This document shows, piece after piece, positions 1 through 8,531 of a DNA stretch of 64,000 nucleotides. Origin of the DNA: Kriegella aquimaris (GTDB lineage Bacteria; Bacteroidota; Bacteroidia; Flavobacteriales; Flavobacteriaceae); assembly GCF_900103215.1 (NCBI RefSeq), contig NZ_FNGV01000001.1:62001-126000 (forward strand), read 5' to 3'. The notes below the pieces were generated by a model that had not been told where the DNA came from, did no database searches, and was given only the letters and a program-made list of their open reading frames with translations. Within the stretch, counting starts at the first letter, position 1; every line of letters begins with the position of its first letter. The position numbers and the translations under genes are program-made.

Positions 1-819
1 GATTTTACCGACACTGATGACTGCCGCTTCATTGGTAAGATCGGTTTCCCTACTGATAATTGTTTGTATTCCGTCAATAATCTTCGCACTTATAAGAATG
101 GGATCGATGCCTCCCCAAGGTTGTGAACCGTGTGTCTGTTTTCCTTTAACATCAATGACAAAACGCTGTACGGCGGCCATCATTCCACCGGACTTGTAGC
201 GTATGACGCCAACCGGAATGCCAGAATTGATGTGCAGCCCGAAAATGGCATCGACATCAGGATTTTTTAGTACGCCTTCTTTTATCATAAGCAGGGCACC
301 GCCTTCCTCTCCCGGCGGCGGACCTTCTTCCGCAGGTTGAAAAATGAATTTTATTGTGCCTTTAATTTTATCCTTGTTTTTGGCCAGTATTTCCGCCACA
401 CCCATCAGAATGGCAATATGCGTATCGTGCCCACAAGCATGCATCACACCTACCTTTTCTCCTAAAAATTCAGAAGTTACGGCTGATTTAAAAGGCAGAT
501 CGCTACGTTCGGTAACGGGCAAAGCATCCATGTCAGCACGAAGGGCAATGACCTTCCCGGGTTTATTTCCTTTTAAAATACCCACAACACCCGTGTGTGC
601 TACCTTAGTCTGAACTTCAATACCCAAATCGGTAAGGTGATTTGCAATTATTTCCGAAGTTTTAAATTCCCGATTACTCAGCTCAGGATGCTCATGGAAA
701 TACCGGCGCCATTCAATTACCTTACTTTCAATAGCTGTGTATTCCTTTTCTAGATTTTGCCCTTGGGTTTGAAGAGTACATCCTAAAAGAAACGCTGCCA
801 AAATCACCAATGTTCTCAT
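1..819 (-). CDS. M20-family amidohydrolase (partial, C-terminus off window)
   Basis: Secreted or lipid-anchored zinc amidohydrolase of the M20D type (indole-acetyl-amino-acid/hippurate hydrolase and related peptidases), which cleaves N-acyl amino acids. The 273 visible residues begin with a short hydrophobic leader ending in LLGC (Cys14), a plausible lipobox. Metal-site motifs follow: RADMDALP at about 94-101, HACGHDTH at 127-134 and PAEEG at about 162-166. The frame is open to base 1, so the C-terminal third lies outside the window. Its ATG is only 8 bases after the stop of the upstream DsrE-like gene, so the two are probably co-transcribed. The family is clear; the substrate is not predictable from this sequence. 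Confidence 0.9.
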   Translation of the reverse strand, partial: MRTLVILAAFLLGCTLQTQGQNLEKEYTAIESKVIEWRRYFHEHPELSNREFKTSEIIANHLTDLGIEVQTKVAHTGVVGILKGNKPGKVIALRADMDALPVTERSDLPFKSAVTSEFLGEKVGVMHACGHDTHIAILMGVAEILAKNKDKIKGTIKFIFQPAEEGPPPGEEGGALLMIKEGVLKNPDVDAIFGLHINSGIPVGVIRYKSGGMMAAVQRFVIDVKGKQTHGSQPWGGIDPILISAKIIDGIQTIISRETDLTNEAAVISVGKI

Positions 820-827
820 GTGTCTAT

Positions 828-1379
828 TTAAAATTTAATCAATCTGTAGTTATCGTCCTGTAGTTGTATCAAAGCAGTCATAGCGGAAAGAGACAGTTGT
901 ACGCCTTTTATTAAATCTTCTTTTAAAAAGCCCTCAGAGGAAAAAGTTTGTCCGCAAAAAATAATTTCGACTCCTGCACTCATTAAATCATTCAATAATT
1001 TTTCATTCGGATTTTCTACTCCGCATTTAGCCATATAGGCTTCAGACAAAAGAAGGTCTTTGGCAGCTTTGCCATGTACTACCAATGCAACTTTCAATTG
1101 CTCCAAGGGTACACCGTTTTGTGCATGCATGTTCAGAAACCTTGCAGCAGTCCCTATACTTGCGTTTAGTTGTGAGTTATTATTGGGGGAGTACGAGATA
1201 TCAAAAACGGCTTTATAAGTTTTGGCGGTATTTACCTTAAAATCTAGATTGTCTACTTTCCATACGCTGCCATAGTCTGCTATAATAGGACCACTTTGTT
1301 TGGTTTGTGCAAAACTGTGTGCCATTAGCCCCAAACATATTAGCGTTATAAAATTCGATTTCAAAGTAGTTTGGTACAT
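828..1379 (-). CDS. exported DsrE/DsrF-like family protein
   Basis: 183-residue protein with a signal peptide (about residues 1-24, ending AHSFAQ) followed by a DsrE-like alpha/beta fold. Recognisable elements are the VALVVHGKAAK strand-turn, a Cys in YMAKCGVEN and a second Cys in EIIFCGQTF. Cytoplasmic DsrE proteins relay sulfur, but exported versions like this one are common in Bacteroidetes and have no settled role. It is the first gene of a tight pair with the M20 amidohydrolase. The 134-base region shared with the divergent helicase gene contains a small inverted repeat (CAATGA/TCATTG, 1421-1437) of unknown meaning. Function beyond the fold is not assigned. Confidence 0.75.
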   Translation of the reverse strand: MYQTTLKSNFITLICLGLMAHSFAQTKQSGPIIADYGSVWKVDNLDFKVNTAKTYKAVFDISYSPNNNSQLNASIGTAARFLNMHAQNGVPLEQLKVALVVHGKAAKDLLLSEAYMAKCGVENPNEKLLNDLMSAGVEIIFCGQTFSSEGFLKEDLIKGVQLSLSAMTALIQLQDDNYRLIKF

Positions 1380-1513
1380 ACATTTGGTTATTTAGAAGCT
1401 AAATATATTCAAAATAGGTGCAATGACAATTTCATTGTTCATAAATCTAAATGAGATGATTTCTACATAACCCGAATTATGGCTAAATTCACAGTCCAAA
1501 AAAAACGAAGCGG

Positions 1514-3841
1514 TTGAAGAATTTTATAGATGAATTGAATGAGGCGCAAAAAGCTCCGGTCTTGCATAAAGATGGACCATTGATGGTTATCGCCGGTGCG
1601 GGGTCTGGAAAGACCCGAGTATTGACCTATCGCATTGCCCATTTGATGGCCCAAGGTGTAGATTCCTTTAATATACTGGCATTGACTTTTACCAATAAGG
1701 CTGCACGGGAAATGAAAAAACGTATTGCCGACATTGTGGGTAGTACAGAGGCAAAAAATCTGTGGATGGGTACTTTTCACTCCGTTTTCGCCAAATTGTT
1801 ACGTTTCGATGGCGATAAGTTAGGGTATCCCAGTAATTTTACAATTTATGACACCCAAGATTCCCAACGCTTGATCGCTTCGATAATCAAGGAAATGGGG
1901 CTCGATAAGGATATTTATAAATACAAACAGGTACAAAATCGTATTTCTTCCTACAAGAATAGCCTTATTACGGTAAAGGCTTATATGAAAAACCCTGAGC
2001 TAGTTGAAGCCGATGCCATGGCCAAAAGACCGCGCATGGGAGATATTTATCAGAATTATGTAGACCGCTGTTTTAAGGCAGGGGCCATGGATTTTGATGA
2101 CCTTTTGTTGCGAACGAACGAATTGCTGAATAGGTTTCCAGAGGTTTTGATGAAATATCAGGATCGGTTTCGTTATATATTGGTCGATGAGTACCAAGAT
2201 ACGAACCATTCACAATATTTGATTGTAAAAGCATTGGCAGATAGGTATCACAATATTTGCGTAGTGGGTGATGATGCCCAAAGTATTTACTCTTTTCGTG
2301 GAGCCAATATCAGTAATATTCTCAATTTTCAGCGTGATTATGAAAATGTAGGCATGTACCGTTTGGAACAGAACTATCGCTCTACCAAGAATATCGTTAA
2401 TGCCGCCAATTCGATTATCGAAAAGAATAAGAACCAATTGGAAAAGGTCGTCTGGACAGACAATGATGAAGGCGCACCAATCAAAATACACCGTAGTGTT
2501 ACCGATGCCGAAGAAGGTAGGTTTGTCGCTGGTTCGATTTTCGAGAATAGGATGCAGCTACAAATGCCGAACAATAATTTTGCCGTATTGTATCGTACGA
2601 ATAGCCAATCAAGGGCTATTGAAGATGCGTTGCGCAAGAGAGACATTCCTTACCGTATTTACGGTGGGCTTTCTTTTTACCAACGAAAAGAAATCAAAGA
2701 TGTACTATCGTATCTCCGTTTGGTAATCAATCCGAAAGATGAGGAAGCCTTAAAGCGAATTATCAATTTTCCCGCCCGTGGCATAGGTCAAACTACAATC
2801 GATAGACTTGTTGTTGCAGCAAATCATTACGGTCGTTCAATTTTTGAGGTAATGGAAAACCTCGACAAGATCAATTTGAAAATCAATTCGGGTACCAAGC
2901 GTAAATTGGAAGATTTTGTGACCATGATCAAGAGTTTTCAGATTATGAACGAAGGGACCGATGCGTTTACCTTGGCCGAGCACGTGGCAAAGAAGACAGG
3001 CATTCTTTTGGAGTTTAAAAAGGATGGTACCCCAGAAGGTATCGGTAAAATGGAAAACATTGAGGAACTGCTCAATGGTATCAAAGATTTTGTGGAAGGC
3101 CAAAAGGAATTGGCCGATGCTACGGGTGATATCGGAGAATTTATGGAAGATGTTGCCTTGGCAACCGATTTAGATAATGATACCGGTGATGATGACCGGG
3201 TTGCATTGATGACCATACATTTGGCTAAAGGATTGGAATTCCCCTATGTTTATATTGTCGGGATGGAGGAAGATTTGTTTCCCTCGGCTATGAGTATGAA
3301 TACCCGAAGCGAATTGGAAGAGGAACGTAGGTTGTTTTATGTCGCATTGACGCGTGCCGAGAAACAGGCTTATTTGACCTATACCCAAAATCGGTACCGT
3401 TGGGGAAAACTCATCGACGCCGAACCAAGCCGTTTTTTAGAGGAGATCGATGAAAAATATATAGAAAACTTAACTCCCATCGAAAATACGTATCGGTATA
3501 AATCATTGATCGATACCGATATTTTTGGAGATGTGGACAAAAGTAAATTACGACAGAACAAACCTGTCAGCGCAACGCCTCCCAGTACACAAAAACCCAA
3601 CCAAAACCAACTTCGTAAATTACGTAAGTTAAAACCTCAGTTAGCCGAACCCGTTGGCAACACAAATGCTGTCGACCCCAATCTTGGAGAAGGTTCGTTG
3701 GTCAACCATACCCGATTCGGTCGTGGAGAAGTTCTGAAGATAGAAGGTATTGGCAATGATAGGAAGGCCGAGATAAAGTTTGAGAAAGGGGATATTAAAA
3801 AATTATTATTGCGATTTGCTAAATTGGAGGTATTGGAGTAG
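1514..3841 (+). CDS. uvrD: UvrD/PcrA-type ATP-dependent DNA helicase
   Basis: Superfamily 1 3'-5' DNA helicase of 775 residues, acting in nucleotide-excision and mismatch repair and in clearing replication obstacles. Visible motifs are Walker A GAGSGKTR (28-35), motif II DEYQD (about 224-228), QSIYSFRGAN (about 254-263), MTIHLAKGLEFPYV (about 565) and FYVALTRAEK (about 606). A flexible Lys/Pro/Gln-rich linker leads to a C-terminal Tudor/SH3-like domain (from SLVNHTRFGRGEV to the end), as in PcrA. I chose TTG at 1514 because the product then starts MKNFIDELNEAQKAP, the usual family start. An in-frame TAA lies at 1484, and the nearby ATG at 1479 is in another frame and stops after 12 codons. 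The flanking repair genes uvrA and mutS2 are far away. Confidence 0.95.
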   Translation: MKNFIDELNEAQKAPVLHKDGPLMVIAGAGSGKTRVLTYRIAHLMAQGVDSFNILALTFTNKAAREMKKRIADIVGSTEAKNLWMGTFHSVFAKLLRFDGDKLGYPSNFTIYDTQDSQRLIASIIKEMGLDKDIYKYKQVQNRISSYKNSLITVKAYMKNPELVEADAMAKRPRMGDIYQNYVDRCFKAGAMDFDDLLLRTNELLNRFPEVLMKYQDRFRYILVDEYQDTNHSQYLIVKALADRYHNICVVGDDAQSIYSFRGANISNILNFQRDYENVGMYRLEQNYRSTKNIVNAANSIIEKNKNQLEKVVWTDNDEGAPIKIHRSVTDAEEGRFVAGSIFENRMQLQMPNNNFAVLYRTNSQSRAIEDALRKRDIPYRIYGGLSFYQRKEIKDVLSYLRLVINPKDEEALKRIINFPARGIGQTTIDRLVVAANHYGRSIFEVMENLDKINLKINSGTKRKLEDFVTMIKSFQIMNEGTDAFTLAEHVAKKTGILLEFKKDGTPEGIGKMENIEELLNGIKDFVEGQKELADATGDIGEFMEDVALATDLDNDTGDDDRVALMTIHLAKGLEFPYVYIVGMEEDLFPSAMSMNTRSELEEERRLFYVALTRAEKQAYLTYTQNRYRWGKLIDAEPSRFLEEIDEKYIENLTPIENTYRYKSLIDTDIFGDVDKSKLRQNKPVSATPPSTQKPNQNQLRKLRKLKPQLAEPVGNTNAVDPNLGEGSLVNHTRFGRGEVLKIEGIGNDRKAEIKFEKGDIKKLLLRFAKLEVLE

Positions 3842-3878
3842 TTTGTAAAAGGAAATAACGAGTTTATAAATAACCAAA

Positions 3879-4451
3879 ATGAATTCCTTAGAACAAGTCT
3901 ACAGGCATCCCCTGCTTTCCCAAGAAGATTTAAAAAACATCATCGATGTACACAAGCAGGTTACTTATACCAAGGGTGAATTTCTACTTCGCGAGGGTCA
4001 GATAGCTAACGAATATTTGATTATGGAAAGTGGATTGATGCGCTCCTTTGTCCATAATTTTGATGGCATCGACATTACCACCAATTTTTTCTCCGATTGT
4101 GATGTTGTTATAGAAGTTTCCTCACTTTTTCAACGTATACCAACAGCCGAGAACATTCAGGCATTGACCGACTGCGTGTGTTGGAAAATAGATTTTGATA
4201 GTTTTCAGAAGCTATTTCATGCTTTGGAAGGTTTTAGTGAATGGGGCCGTACTTGGATGTCGCAAAGCTTATTCGAGTGTAAACAACGATCTGTGTCCAT
4301 AATCACTGATTCGGCCACACAGCGCTACCTCACCCTATTAGAAACTCGTCCGAAAGTAGTTCAACAAGCGCCACTAAAACATGTTGCGTCATATCTTGGA
4401 ATAACGGATACTTCGCTGAGCAGAATACGAAAAGAAAGTGCTAAACTGTAA
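3879..4451 (+). CDS. Crp/Fnr-family transcriptional regulator
   Basis: 190-residue regulator with an N-terminal cyclic-nucleotide-binding-like beta-roll (about 25-115, including GEFLLREGQIANEYLIMESG) and a C-terminal helix-turn-helix (about 165-190, HVASYLGITDTSLSRIRKE). The effector-loop residues of true cAMP-binding Crp are not evident, and many flavobacterial homologues have no known ligand. It starts 37 bases after the helicase stop, so read-through is possible. It may control the following run of small stress-type proteins, but no site shows this. The gene is followed by a short hairpin. Confidence 0.88.
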   Translation: MNSLEQVYRHPLLSQEDLKNIIDVHKQVTYTKGEFLLREGQIANEYLIMESGLMRSFVHNFDGIDITTNFFSDCDVVIEVSSLFQRIPTAENIQALTDCVCWKIDFDSFQKLFHALEGFSEWGRTWMSQSLFECKQRSVSIITDSATQRYLTLLETRPKVVQQAPLKHVASYLGITDTSLSRIRKESAKL

Positions 4452-4456
4452 TTATT

Positions 4457-4480
4457 ATTTCTTGTCATAGGGCAAGAAAT
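4457..4480 (+). terminator. weak hairpin after the Crp-like gene
   Basis: Inverted repeat ATTTCTTG / CAAGAAAT with an 8-base loop, immediately after the stop codon. The stem is AT-rich and no clear T-run follows, so termination is possible but weak. Confidence 0.3.
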
Positions 4481-4561
4481 TCTCCCTCTTTATTCTTTAT
4501 TTTTGATTGAAGCGCTAGCTGTGACGCCTATGCTTGTCATTCGTTGAAAATCAGCATGTAA

Positions 4562-4672
4562 AAAAAGCAAGGTGCTATTCTAGCGGTTTTTGTAGTTCTG
4601 AATCTTGGATTAGATGATTTTGAAAGCACAGTGGATAGGCTTATTCAGAAAAGAATTATTTACAAAGATTAA
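4562..4672 (+). pseudogene. possible decayed C-terminal gene fragment
   Basis: A 36-codon open stretch ending in TAA at 4670. The last 23 codons read like an amphipathic helical C-terminus (NLGLDDFESTV then DRLIQKRIIYKD). There is no usable start, and stop codons interrupt the frame upstream. It could be the remnant of a small winged-helix or similar protein whose 5' part has degraded, or chance. The parent family is not identified. Confidence 0.2.
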
Positions 4673-4771
4673 AAGGAGTTCAGGACTAATAAAATGGCGT
4701 TCCCCCTAATGAAAATTTGTTGGTAGCATGGCTTACATATCATTTTTATGGTATTCAATTGGTCTTAATAC

Positions 4772-5020
4772 ATGGTAGAAGTATATCGCACGAACATAAG
4801 AGACGAACGGCAGGCTGATTTTCTAGTAAAACGATTGCAAGAGAAATATCCGACTTATAAAATCAACTTCGATCTTGAAGACTGCGATAATATACTTCGG
4901 GTCGAGGGTAAAGAATTATCTGCACAAACTGAGCATATCTGTGGTATTCTCGAAGATTTTGGTTTTAAAGCCATCATCTTGGAGGATATACCTAACGAAG
5001 TAAGTAATGGAATTGAATAA
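4772..5020 (+). CDS. small ferredoxin-like (HMA-like fold) protein
   Basis: 82-residue soluble protein. Its pattern of beta-alpha-beta units (VYRTNIRDERQADFLVKRL, KINFDLEDCDNILRVEG, ILEDFGFKAIILED) resembles small flavobacterial proteins with a heavy-metal-associated-like fold. It lacks the CxxC metal motif, with a single Cys in LEDCDNILR and one in HICGIL. No signal peptide or membrane segment is present. It opens a plus-strand run of small soluble proteins extending to 6795. Function unknown; the fold assignment is by pattern recognition only. Confidence 0.6.
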   Translation: MVEVYRTNIRDERQADFLVKRLQEKYPTYKINFDLEDCDNILRVEGKELSAQTEHICGILEDFGFKAIILEDIPNEVSNGIE

Positions 5021-5086
5021 GAGCAGTATTACCGATAATCTAAACCAATTATAGTTTATCATTTTTAATTTAAAAAGTCAAATACA

Positions 5087-5473
5087 ATGGAAATGAAAAA
5101 CCCGGTAGGATGGTTCGAAATCTATGTCGATGATATAAAACGGGCCCAGAAATTTTATGAAACAGTATTCCAATTAGCCCTAACAGAATTGCTGAGCCCC
5201 ACTCCTGAAGAACCGCTTCAGATGTTGGCATTTCCTTCTGACATGAAAGAATTCGGATGCTCGGGAGCCTTAGTCTATATGGAAGGTTTTAAGTCTGGTG
5301 CCAACAGTACCATCGTTTATTTTTCTTGCGCCGACTGTAAAGTCGAGGAAGACAGGGTCGTGGGAGCCAATGGAACTATTTTTAAACCCAAAATGGCTAT
5401 AGGCGAATATGGCTTTGTCAGTTTAGTCGTCGATACCGAAGGAAACATGATTGGGCTCCATTCCTTAAAATAA
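5087..5473 (+). CDS. VOC-superfamily (glyoxalase-like) protein
   Basis: 128-residue vicinal-oxygen-chelate protein. It opens with PVGWFEIYVDDIKRAQKFYE, the typical betaalphabeta entry of glyoxalase/bleomycin-resistance folds, and ends with the second module (YGFVSLVVDTEGNMIGLHS). Members are small dimeric metalloenzymes or binding proteins of very varied substrate, which cannot be read from the sequence. It sits 66 bases after the 82-residue protein and 28 bases before another VOC gene, so it is likely part of one transcript. The ATG follows an A-rich leader, normal for this phylum. Confidence 0.85.
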   Translation: MEMKNPVGWFEIYVDDIKRAQKFYETVFQLALTELLSPTPEEPLQMLAFPSDMKEFGCSGALVYMEGFKSGANSTIVYFSCADCKVEEDRVVGANGTIFKPKMAIGEYGFVSLVVDTEGNMIGLHSLK

Positions 5474-5501
5474 ACAAACTTTTAAATTTAATATTAGAAC
5501 T

Positions 5502-5936
5502 ATGGCAACAATTAATCCTTACCTAACATTTTTAGGCAACTGCGAAGAAGCATTTACTTACTATAAATCCATCTTTGGCGGAGAATTCGATTATGTAGGC
5601 CGATTTTCCGAAATGCCTGAAGATCCGAATTATACCTTATCTGAAGAGGATAAACAGAAAATCATGCACATGTCGTTGCCTATTAGCAAAGAAACTCGTT
5701 TAATGGGAAGTGATACCGCTGGGGAATGGGCAGGCAAAACTATTGTAGGAAACAATATATCCATTTCTATAACCGCACAGACAAAGGCCGAAGCTGATCA
5801 ACTGTTCAATAATCTATCGCAAGGAGGAAGAATAACAATGCCCATTGGTGAAACTTTTTGGGGTGATTATTTTGGTATGTGTACCGATAAGTTCGATGTC
5901 AATTGGATGGTAAGCTTTAATCCAGACCAGAAATAA
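5502..5936 (+). CDS. PhnB-like VOC family protein
   Basis: 144-residue VOC protein of the PhnB/3-demethylubiquinone-methyltransferase-like type. It shows the standard opening INPYLTFLGNCEEAFTYYKS with FGGEF, the middle INPYL..MHMSLPI strand pairing, and the ending FGMCTDKFDVNWMVSFN. Such proteins are widespread, often in stress or stationary-phase gene runs, without an established reaction; the name PhnB does not imply phosphonate metabolism. It directly follows another VOC gene. The two belong to different subfamilies, so this is not a recent duplication. Confidence 0.88.
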   Translation: MATINPYLTFLGNCEEAFTYYKSIFGGEFDYVGRFSEMPEDPNYTLSEEDKQKIMHMSLPISKETRLMGSDTAGEWAGKTIVGNNISISITAQTKAEADQLFNNLSQGGRITMPIGETFWGDYFGMCTDKFDVNWMVSFNPDQK

Positions 5937-5949
5937 AGAACGACGTATT

Positions 5950-6234
5950 ATGACCAATGATGATAAAATCATGACCCTCCATCCGCAAGGCAAAACGGGA
6001 GTTAATATTTTGAAGAGAAGGTATGACATAATCAGGAATTTTATAATTGATACTATAAAAAATCATACCGAAATCACATATCAAAATCTGACCGATCTGG
6101 CCGTTGAAAAGCTATCGAATTCTTTCGATGGAAAGGTCGTCTGGTATATCGTAACCGTCAAATTAGATTTAGAAGCACGAAATATAATTGAACGAATTCC
6201 AAAAACGAGTCCGCATAAATTGAGATTGAAATAA
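5950..6234 (+). CDS. small protein, DUF6958-like
   Basis: 94-residue soluble protein whose layout matches a small uncharacterised family often found near SRPBCC/VOC genes: an opening MTLHPQGKTGVNI, a central helical stretch, the pair VVWYIVTVKLDLEARN, and the ending IERIPKTSPHKLRL. The C-terminal half could form a winged helix. It begins 13 bases after the PhnB-like gene and is followed 21 bases later by the SRPBCC gene, so all are likely co-transcribed. No function is known to me. Confidence 0.65.
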   Translation: MTNDDKIMTLHPQGKTGVNILKRRYDIIRNFIIDTIKNHTEITYQNLTDLAVEKLSNSFDGKVVWYIVTVKLDLEARNIIERIPKTSPHKLRLK

Positions 6235-6255
6235 ATAAATATAAAAACCAACGTC

Positions 6256-6795
6256 ATGAAATACCTGAAAAAAATATTGATTGTAATCGCAATTATCATT
6301 GCGATACCCATGATTTTGGCTTTGTTTACAAAAAAGGAATATGCAGTTGAAGAAGAAATTGCAATAAATAAGCCTAAGCAAGAGGTTTTCGAGTATATCA
6401 AGTATTTAAAAAATCAAAACGAATATAGCAAATGGGCGACAATGGATCCTGAAATGGAAAAATCGTTTCGGGGAACCGATGGCACTGTTGGGTTTGTATC
6501 TGCCTGGAAAAGCGATAATAAGGATGTAGGCTCTGGTGAGCAAGAAATTCTTAAAATTGATGATGGAGAACGTATCGACTTTGAACTGCGCTTTTTTGAA
6601 CCTTTCGAATCCACCGAATCGGCCTATATGACAACCCAAAGTCTATCGGATAATCAAACCAAAGTCAAATGGGGTTTTAAGGGGCATATGGATTACCCGA
6701 TGAACCTGATGTTACTTTTTATGGACTTTGAAGGAATAATAGGAAACGATTTGGCCACCGGATTGCAGAACTTAAAGAGAAAGCTGGAAGAGTAG
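6256..6795 (+). CDS. SRPBCC-domain protein with N-terminal membrane anchor
   Basis: 179-residue protein with a single N-terminal transmembrane segment (about residues 6-25) followed by a START/Bet v1-like SRPBCC ligand-binding domain. The sequence EIAINKPKQEVFEYIKYLKNQ is the usual first strand and helix of that fold, and the ending IIGNDLATGLQNLKRKLEE is its long C-terminal helix. SRPBCC proteins bind hydrophobic ligands in a deep cavity; the ligand here is unknown. It is the last member of the small-protein run. Anchoring by a leading segment is common in Bacteroidetes members. Confidence 0.82.
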   Translation: MKYLKKILIVIAIIIAIPMILALFTKKEYAVEEEIAINKPKQEVFEYIKYLKNQNEYSKWATMDPEMEKSFRGTDGTVGFVSAWKSDNKDVGSGEQEILKIDDGERIDFELRFFEPFESTESAYMTTQSLSDNQTKVKWGFKGHMDYPMNLMLLFMDFEGIIGNDLATGLQNLKRKLEE

Positions 6796-6888
6796 AAAAG
6801 TGGGGGCAATACCTCATTTTATAACTTTTGAATAGATAGTATACGTTCCATCCATTTAATGCTACTCTATTATTAATCCAATAAATTG

Positions 6889-7569
6889 ATGCTCGAACTT
6901 CCTTTTTATATTTATTTCATCTTTTCAGTAGCAGTGTTTTTTACTTTTATGGTATTTCTTAGCGCTGCAAATTATGGTAGAAATGTCTTAATTGTAGTTT
7001 TCTCTTGGGTAATGATACAAGGACTTTTGGCCTATTTTGGATATTATTCGGATATCAGTAAAGAGCCCGCTAAATTCCTTTTAGGCGTTCCGCCAACACT
7101 GCTGTGCATTATAGTTTTATTTCTTTCAAAAAAGGGAAGATTATGGATAAACACGTTGAACTTAAAAACACTGACTTTGGTGCATATTGTACGTATTCCT
7201 GTGGAAATCGTGTTGTATTGGCTGTTTCTGTTTGAGAAGGTTCCTGAATTGATGACCTTTGAGGGCCGTAACTTCGATATTTTGGCTGGGTTGACGGCAC
7301 CGATCATTTATTATTTTGGTTTTGTAAAGAAGAAGTTAGATAGAAAGTTTATTGTTATTTGGAACGGATTAGGTTTGCTATTATTAATGAACATTGTTAT
7401 CAATGCTATTCTATCGGCACCGCTACCTTTTCAACAATTTGCTTTCGACCAGCCTAATATCGCTATTTTCTACTTTCCTTTTATTTGGTCGCCAATTTTT
7501 ATAGTCCCCGTAGTTCTTTTTGCCCACATGGTAGCTATTCAACGGTTTTTTAAAAAAGAATTATGGTAA
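6889..7569 (+). CDS. multi-pass membrane protein of unknown function
   Basis: 226-residue integral membrane protein with about seven hydrophobic segments separated by short loops. There is a basic stretch after the fifth or so (FVKKKLDRKF) and a C-terminal FFKKELW. I do not recognise a catalytic motif. A TTG lies immediately before the ATG at 6889; the ATG is preferred. It stands alone: about 90 bases separate it from the SRPBCC gene and 289 bases from the next gene. Homologues in other flavobacteria are usually annotated only as hypothetical membrane proteins. Confidence 0.7.
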   Translation: MLELPFYIYFIFSVAVFFTFMVFLSAANYGRNVLIVVFSWVMIQGLLAYFGYYSDISKEPAKFLLGVPPTLLCIIVLFLSKKGRLWINTLNLKTLTLVHIVRIPVEIVLYWLFLFEKVPELMTFEGRNFDILAGLTAPIIYYFGFVKKKLDRKFIVIWNGLGLLLLMNIVINAILSAPLPFQQFAFDQPNIAIFYFPFIWSPIFIVPVVLFAHMVAIQRFFKKELW

Positions 7570-7858
7570 TCATTACGAGAACGATTTTAAAAAATCAGTT
7601 TGCTTAGAATTGTAGGGGGTCACGTTCCCGATAGCTATAACTTTATCTGCTATTTTGTTCGATGGGATTTTGCTATATTTCTTCTTTTAACTGCAAGAAT
7701 GACGACATAGGATAGAACGATGATTTTTGAACACACCGTATCAAAAAATTACATTATTTTTATAAAAGGTTAGAAGGCTTGAGAGTCATTAACCATTATC
7801 GGTTTAAGAGATACTTATTAACTGGTATGAATTAAACCACATTTTTGTTGGTAATCAA

Positions 7859-8479
7859 ATGGCAGAATTAATTAAGATATACGAAGAGAACCCTAATCCA
7901 AAGGAAATTGCTAGGGTAGTTAAGGTTCTACGAAAAGGGGGGCTGATAATTTATCCTACCGATACGGTGTACGGACTTGGTTGTGATATTACCAATTCTA
8001 GGGCACTCGAGCGAATAGCACGGATAAAAGGGGTTAAGCTTGCTAAGGCGAATTGGTCGTTTATTTGTGCTGATTTAAGTAACCTTTCCGATTACGTACG
8101 TCAAATTGAGACTTCAACGTTCAAAGTATTAAAGCGGGCATTACCTGGGCCGTACACCTTTATTCTACCCGGAAACAATAATCTTCCGAAAGACTTCAAG
8201 AAGAAGAAAACCGTAGGGATTAGAGTACCTGACAATGCGATTGCCAAGGCGCTGGTCGAAGCTTTGGGTAATCCGATAGTTTCAACTTCTATTCGTGATG
8301 AAGATGATTTATTGGAATATACCACGGACCCCGAATTGATTTTTGAAAAATGGGAGAACCTTGTCGATGTCGTAATCGATGGCGGATATGGCGATAACGT
8401 AGCTTCTACGATAATCGATTTATCTGGAGACGAGCCAATTGTTGTTCGGGAAGGAAAAGGGAGCTTAGATATCTTATAA
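7859..8479 (+). CDS. Sua5/YciO/YrdC-family protein (YciO-like)
   Basis: 206-residue protein of the family that binds ATP and L-threonine to make threonylcarbamoyl-AMP, the first step of t6A modification of ANN-decoding tRNAs. The signature YPTDTVYGLGCDI lies at about 36-48, followed by ERIARIKG, PGPYTFILPG, VGIRVPD and IVSTSIRDEDD. Its length and the loop KLAKANWSFICADLS resemble E. coli YciO more than TsaC/YrdC, so it may be the paralogue with weak or uncertain activity rather than the main synthase. The 289 bases upstream are AT-rich with no clear gene. Confidence 0.85.
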   Translation: MAELIKIYEENPNPKEIARVVKVLRKGGLIIYPTDTVYGLGCDITNSRALERIARIKGVKLAKANWSFICADLSNLSDYVRQIETSTFKVLKRALPGPYTFILPGNNNLPKDFKKKKTVGIRVPDNAIAKALVEALGNPIVSTSIRDEDDLLEYTTDPELIFEKWENLVDVVIDGGYGDNVASTIIDLSGDEPIVVREGKGSLDIL

Positions 8480-8531
8480 ATACTTCCGTAGCTGTAATTA
8501 ATTTTCTTGGATTACCACAACGTAGGAAGGT

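Larger units (their letters stand above)
4452..4771. other. 320-base gap with a possible gene remnant
   Basis: AT-rich stretch between the Crp-like regulator and the small protein gene at 4772. Besides the hairpin at its left edge it holds a short open stretch on the plus strand (4562-4672). Its translation looks protein-like (it includes LDDFESTVDRLIQKR), but it has no start codon and is preceded by an in-frame TAA. I see no promoter matching TAnnTTTG with confidence, no RNA gene and no repeat. Confidence 0.4.

Noticed and set aside
1479-1517. ATG mini reading frame (12 codons) overlapping the helicase start
   Set aside because: It stops just after the helicase TTG and is in another frame. 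No RBS, conservation or attenuation structure supports a leader peptide.
7570-7858. Regulatory RNA or small gene before the YciO-like gene
   Set aside because: AT-rich with only weak short inverted repeats (for example AACC/GGTT near 7790); no conserved structure, promoter pair or coding pattern recognised.
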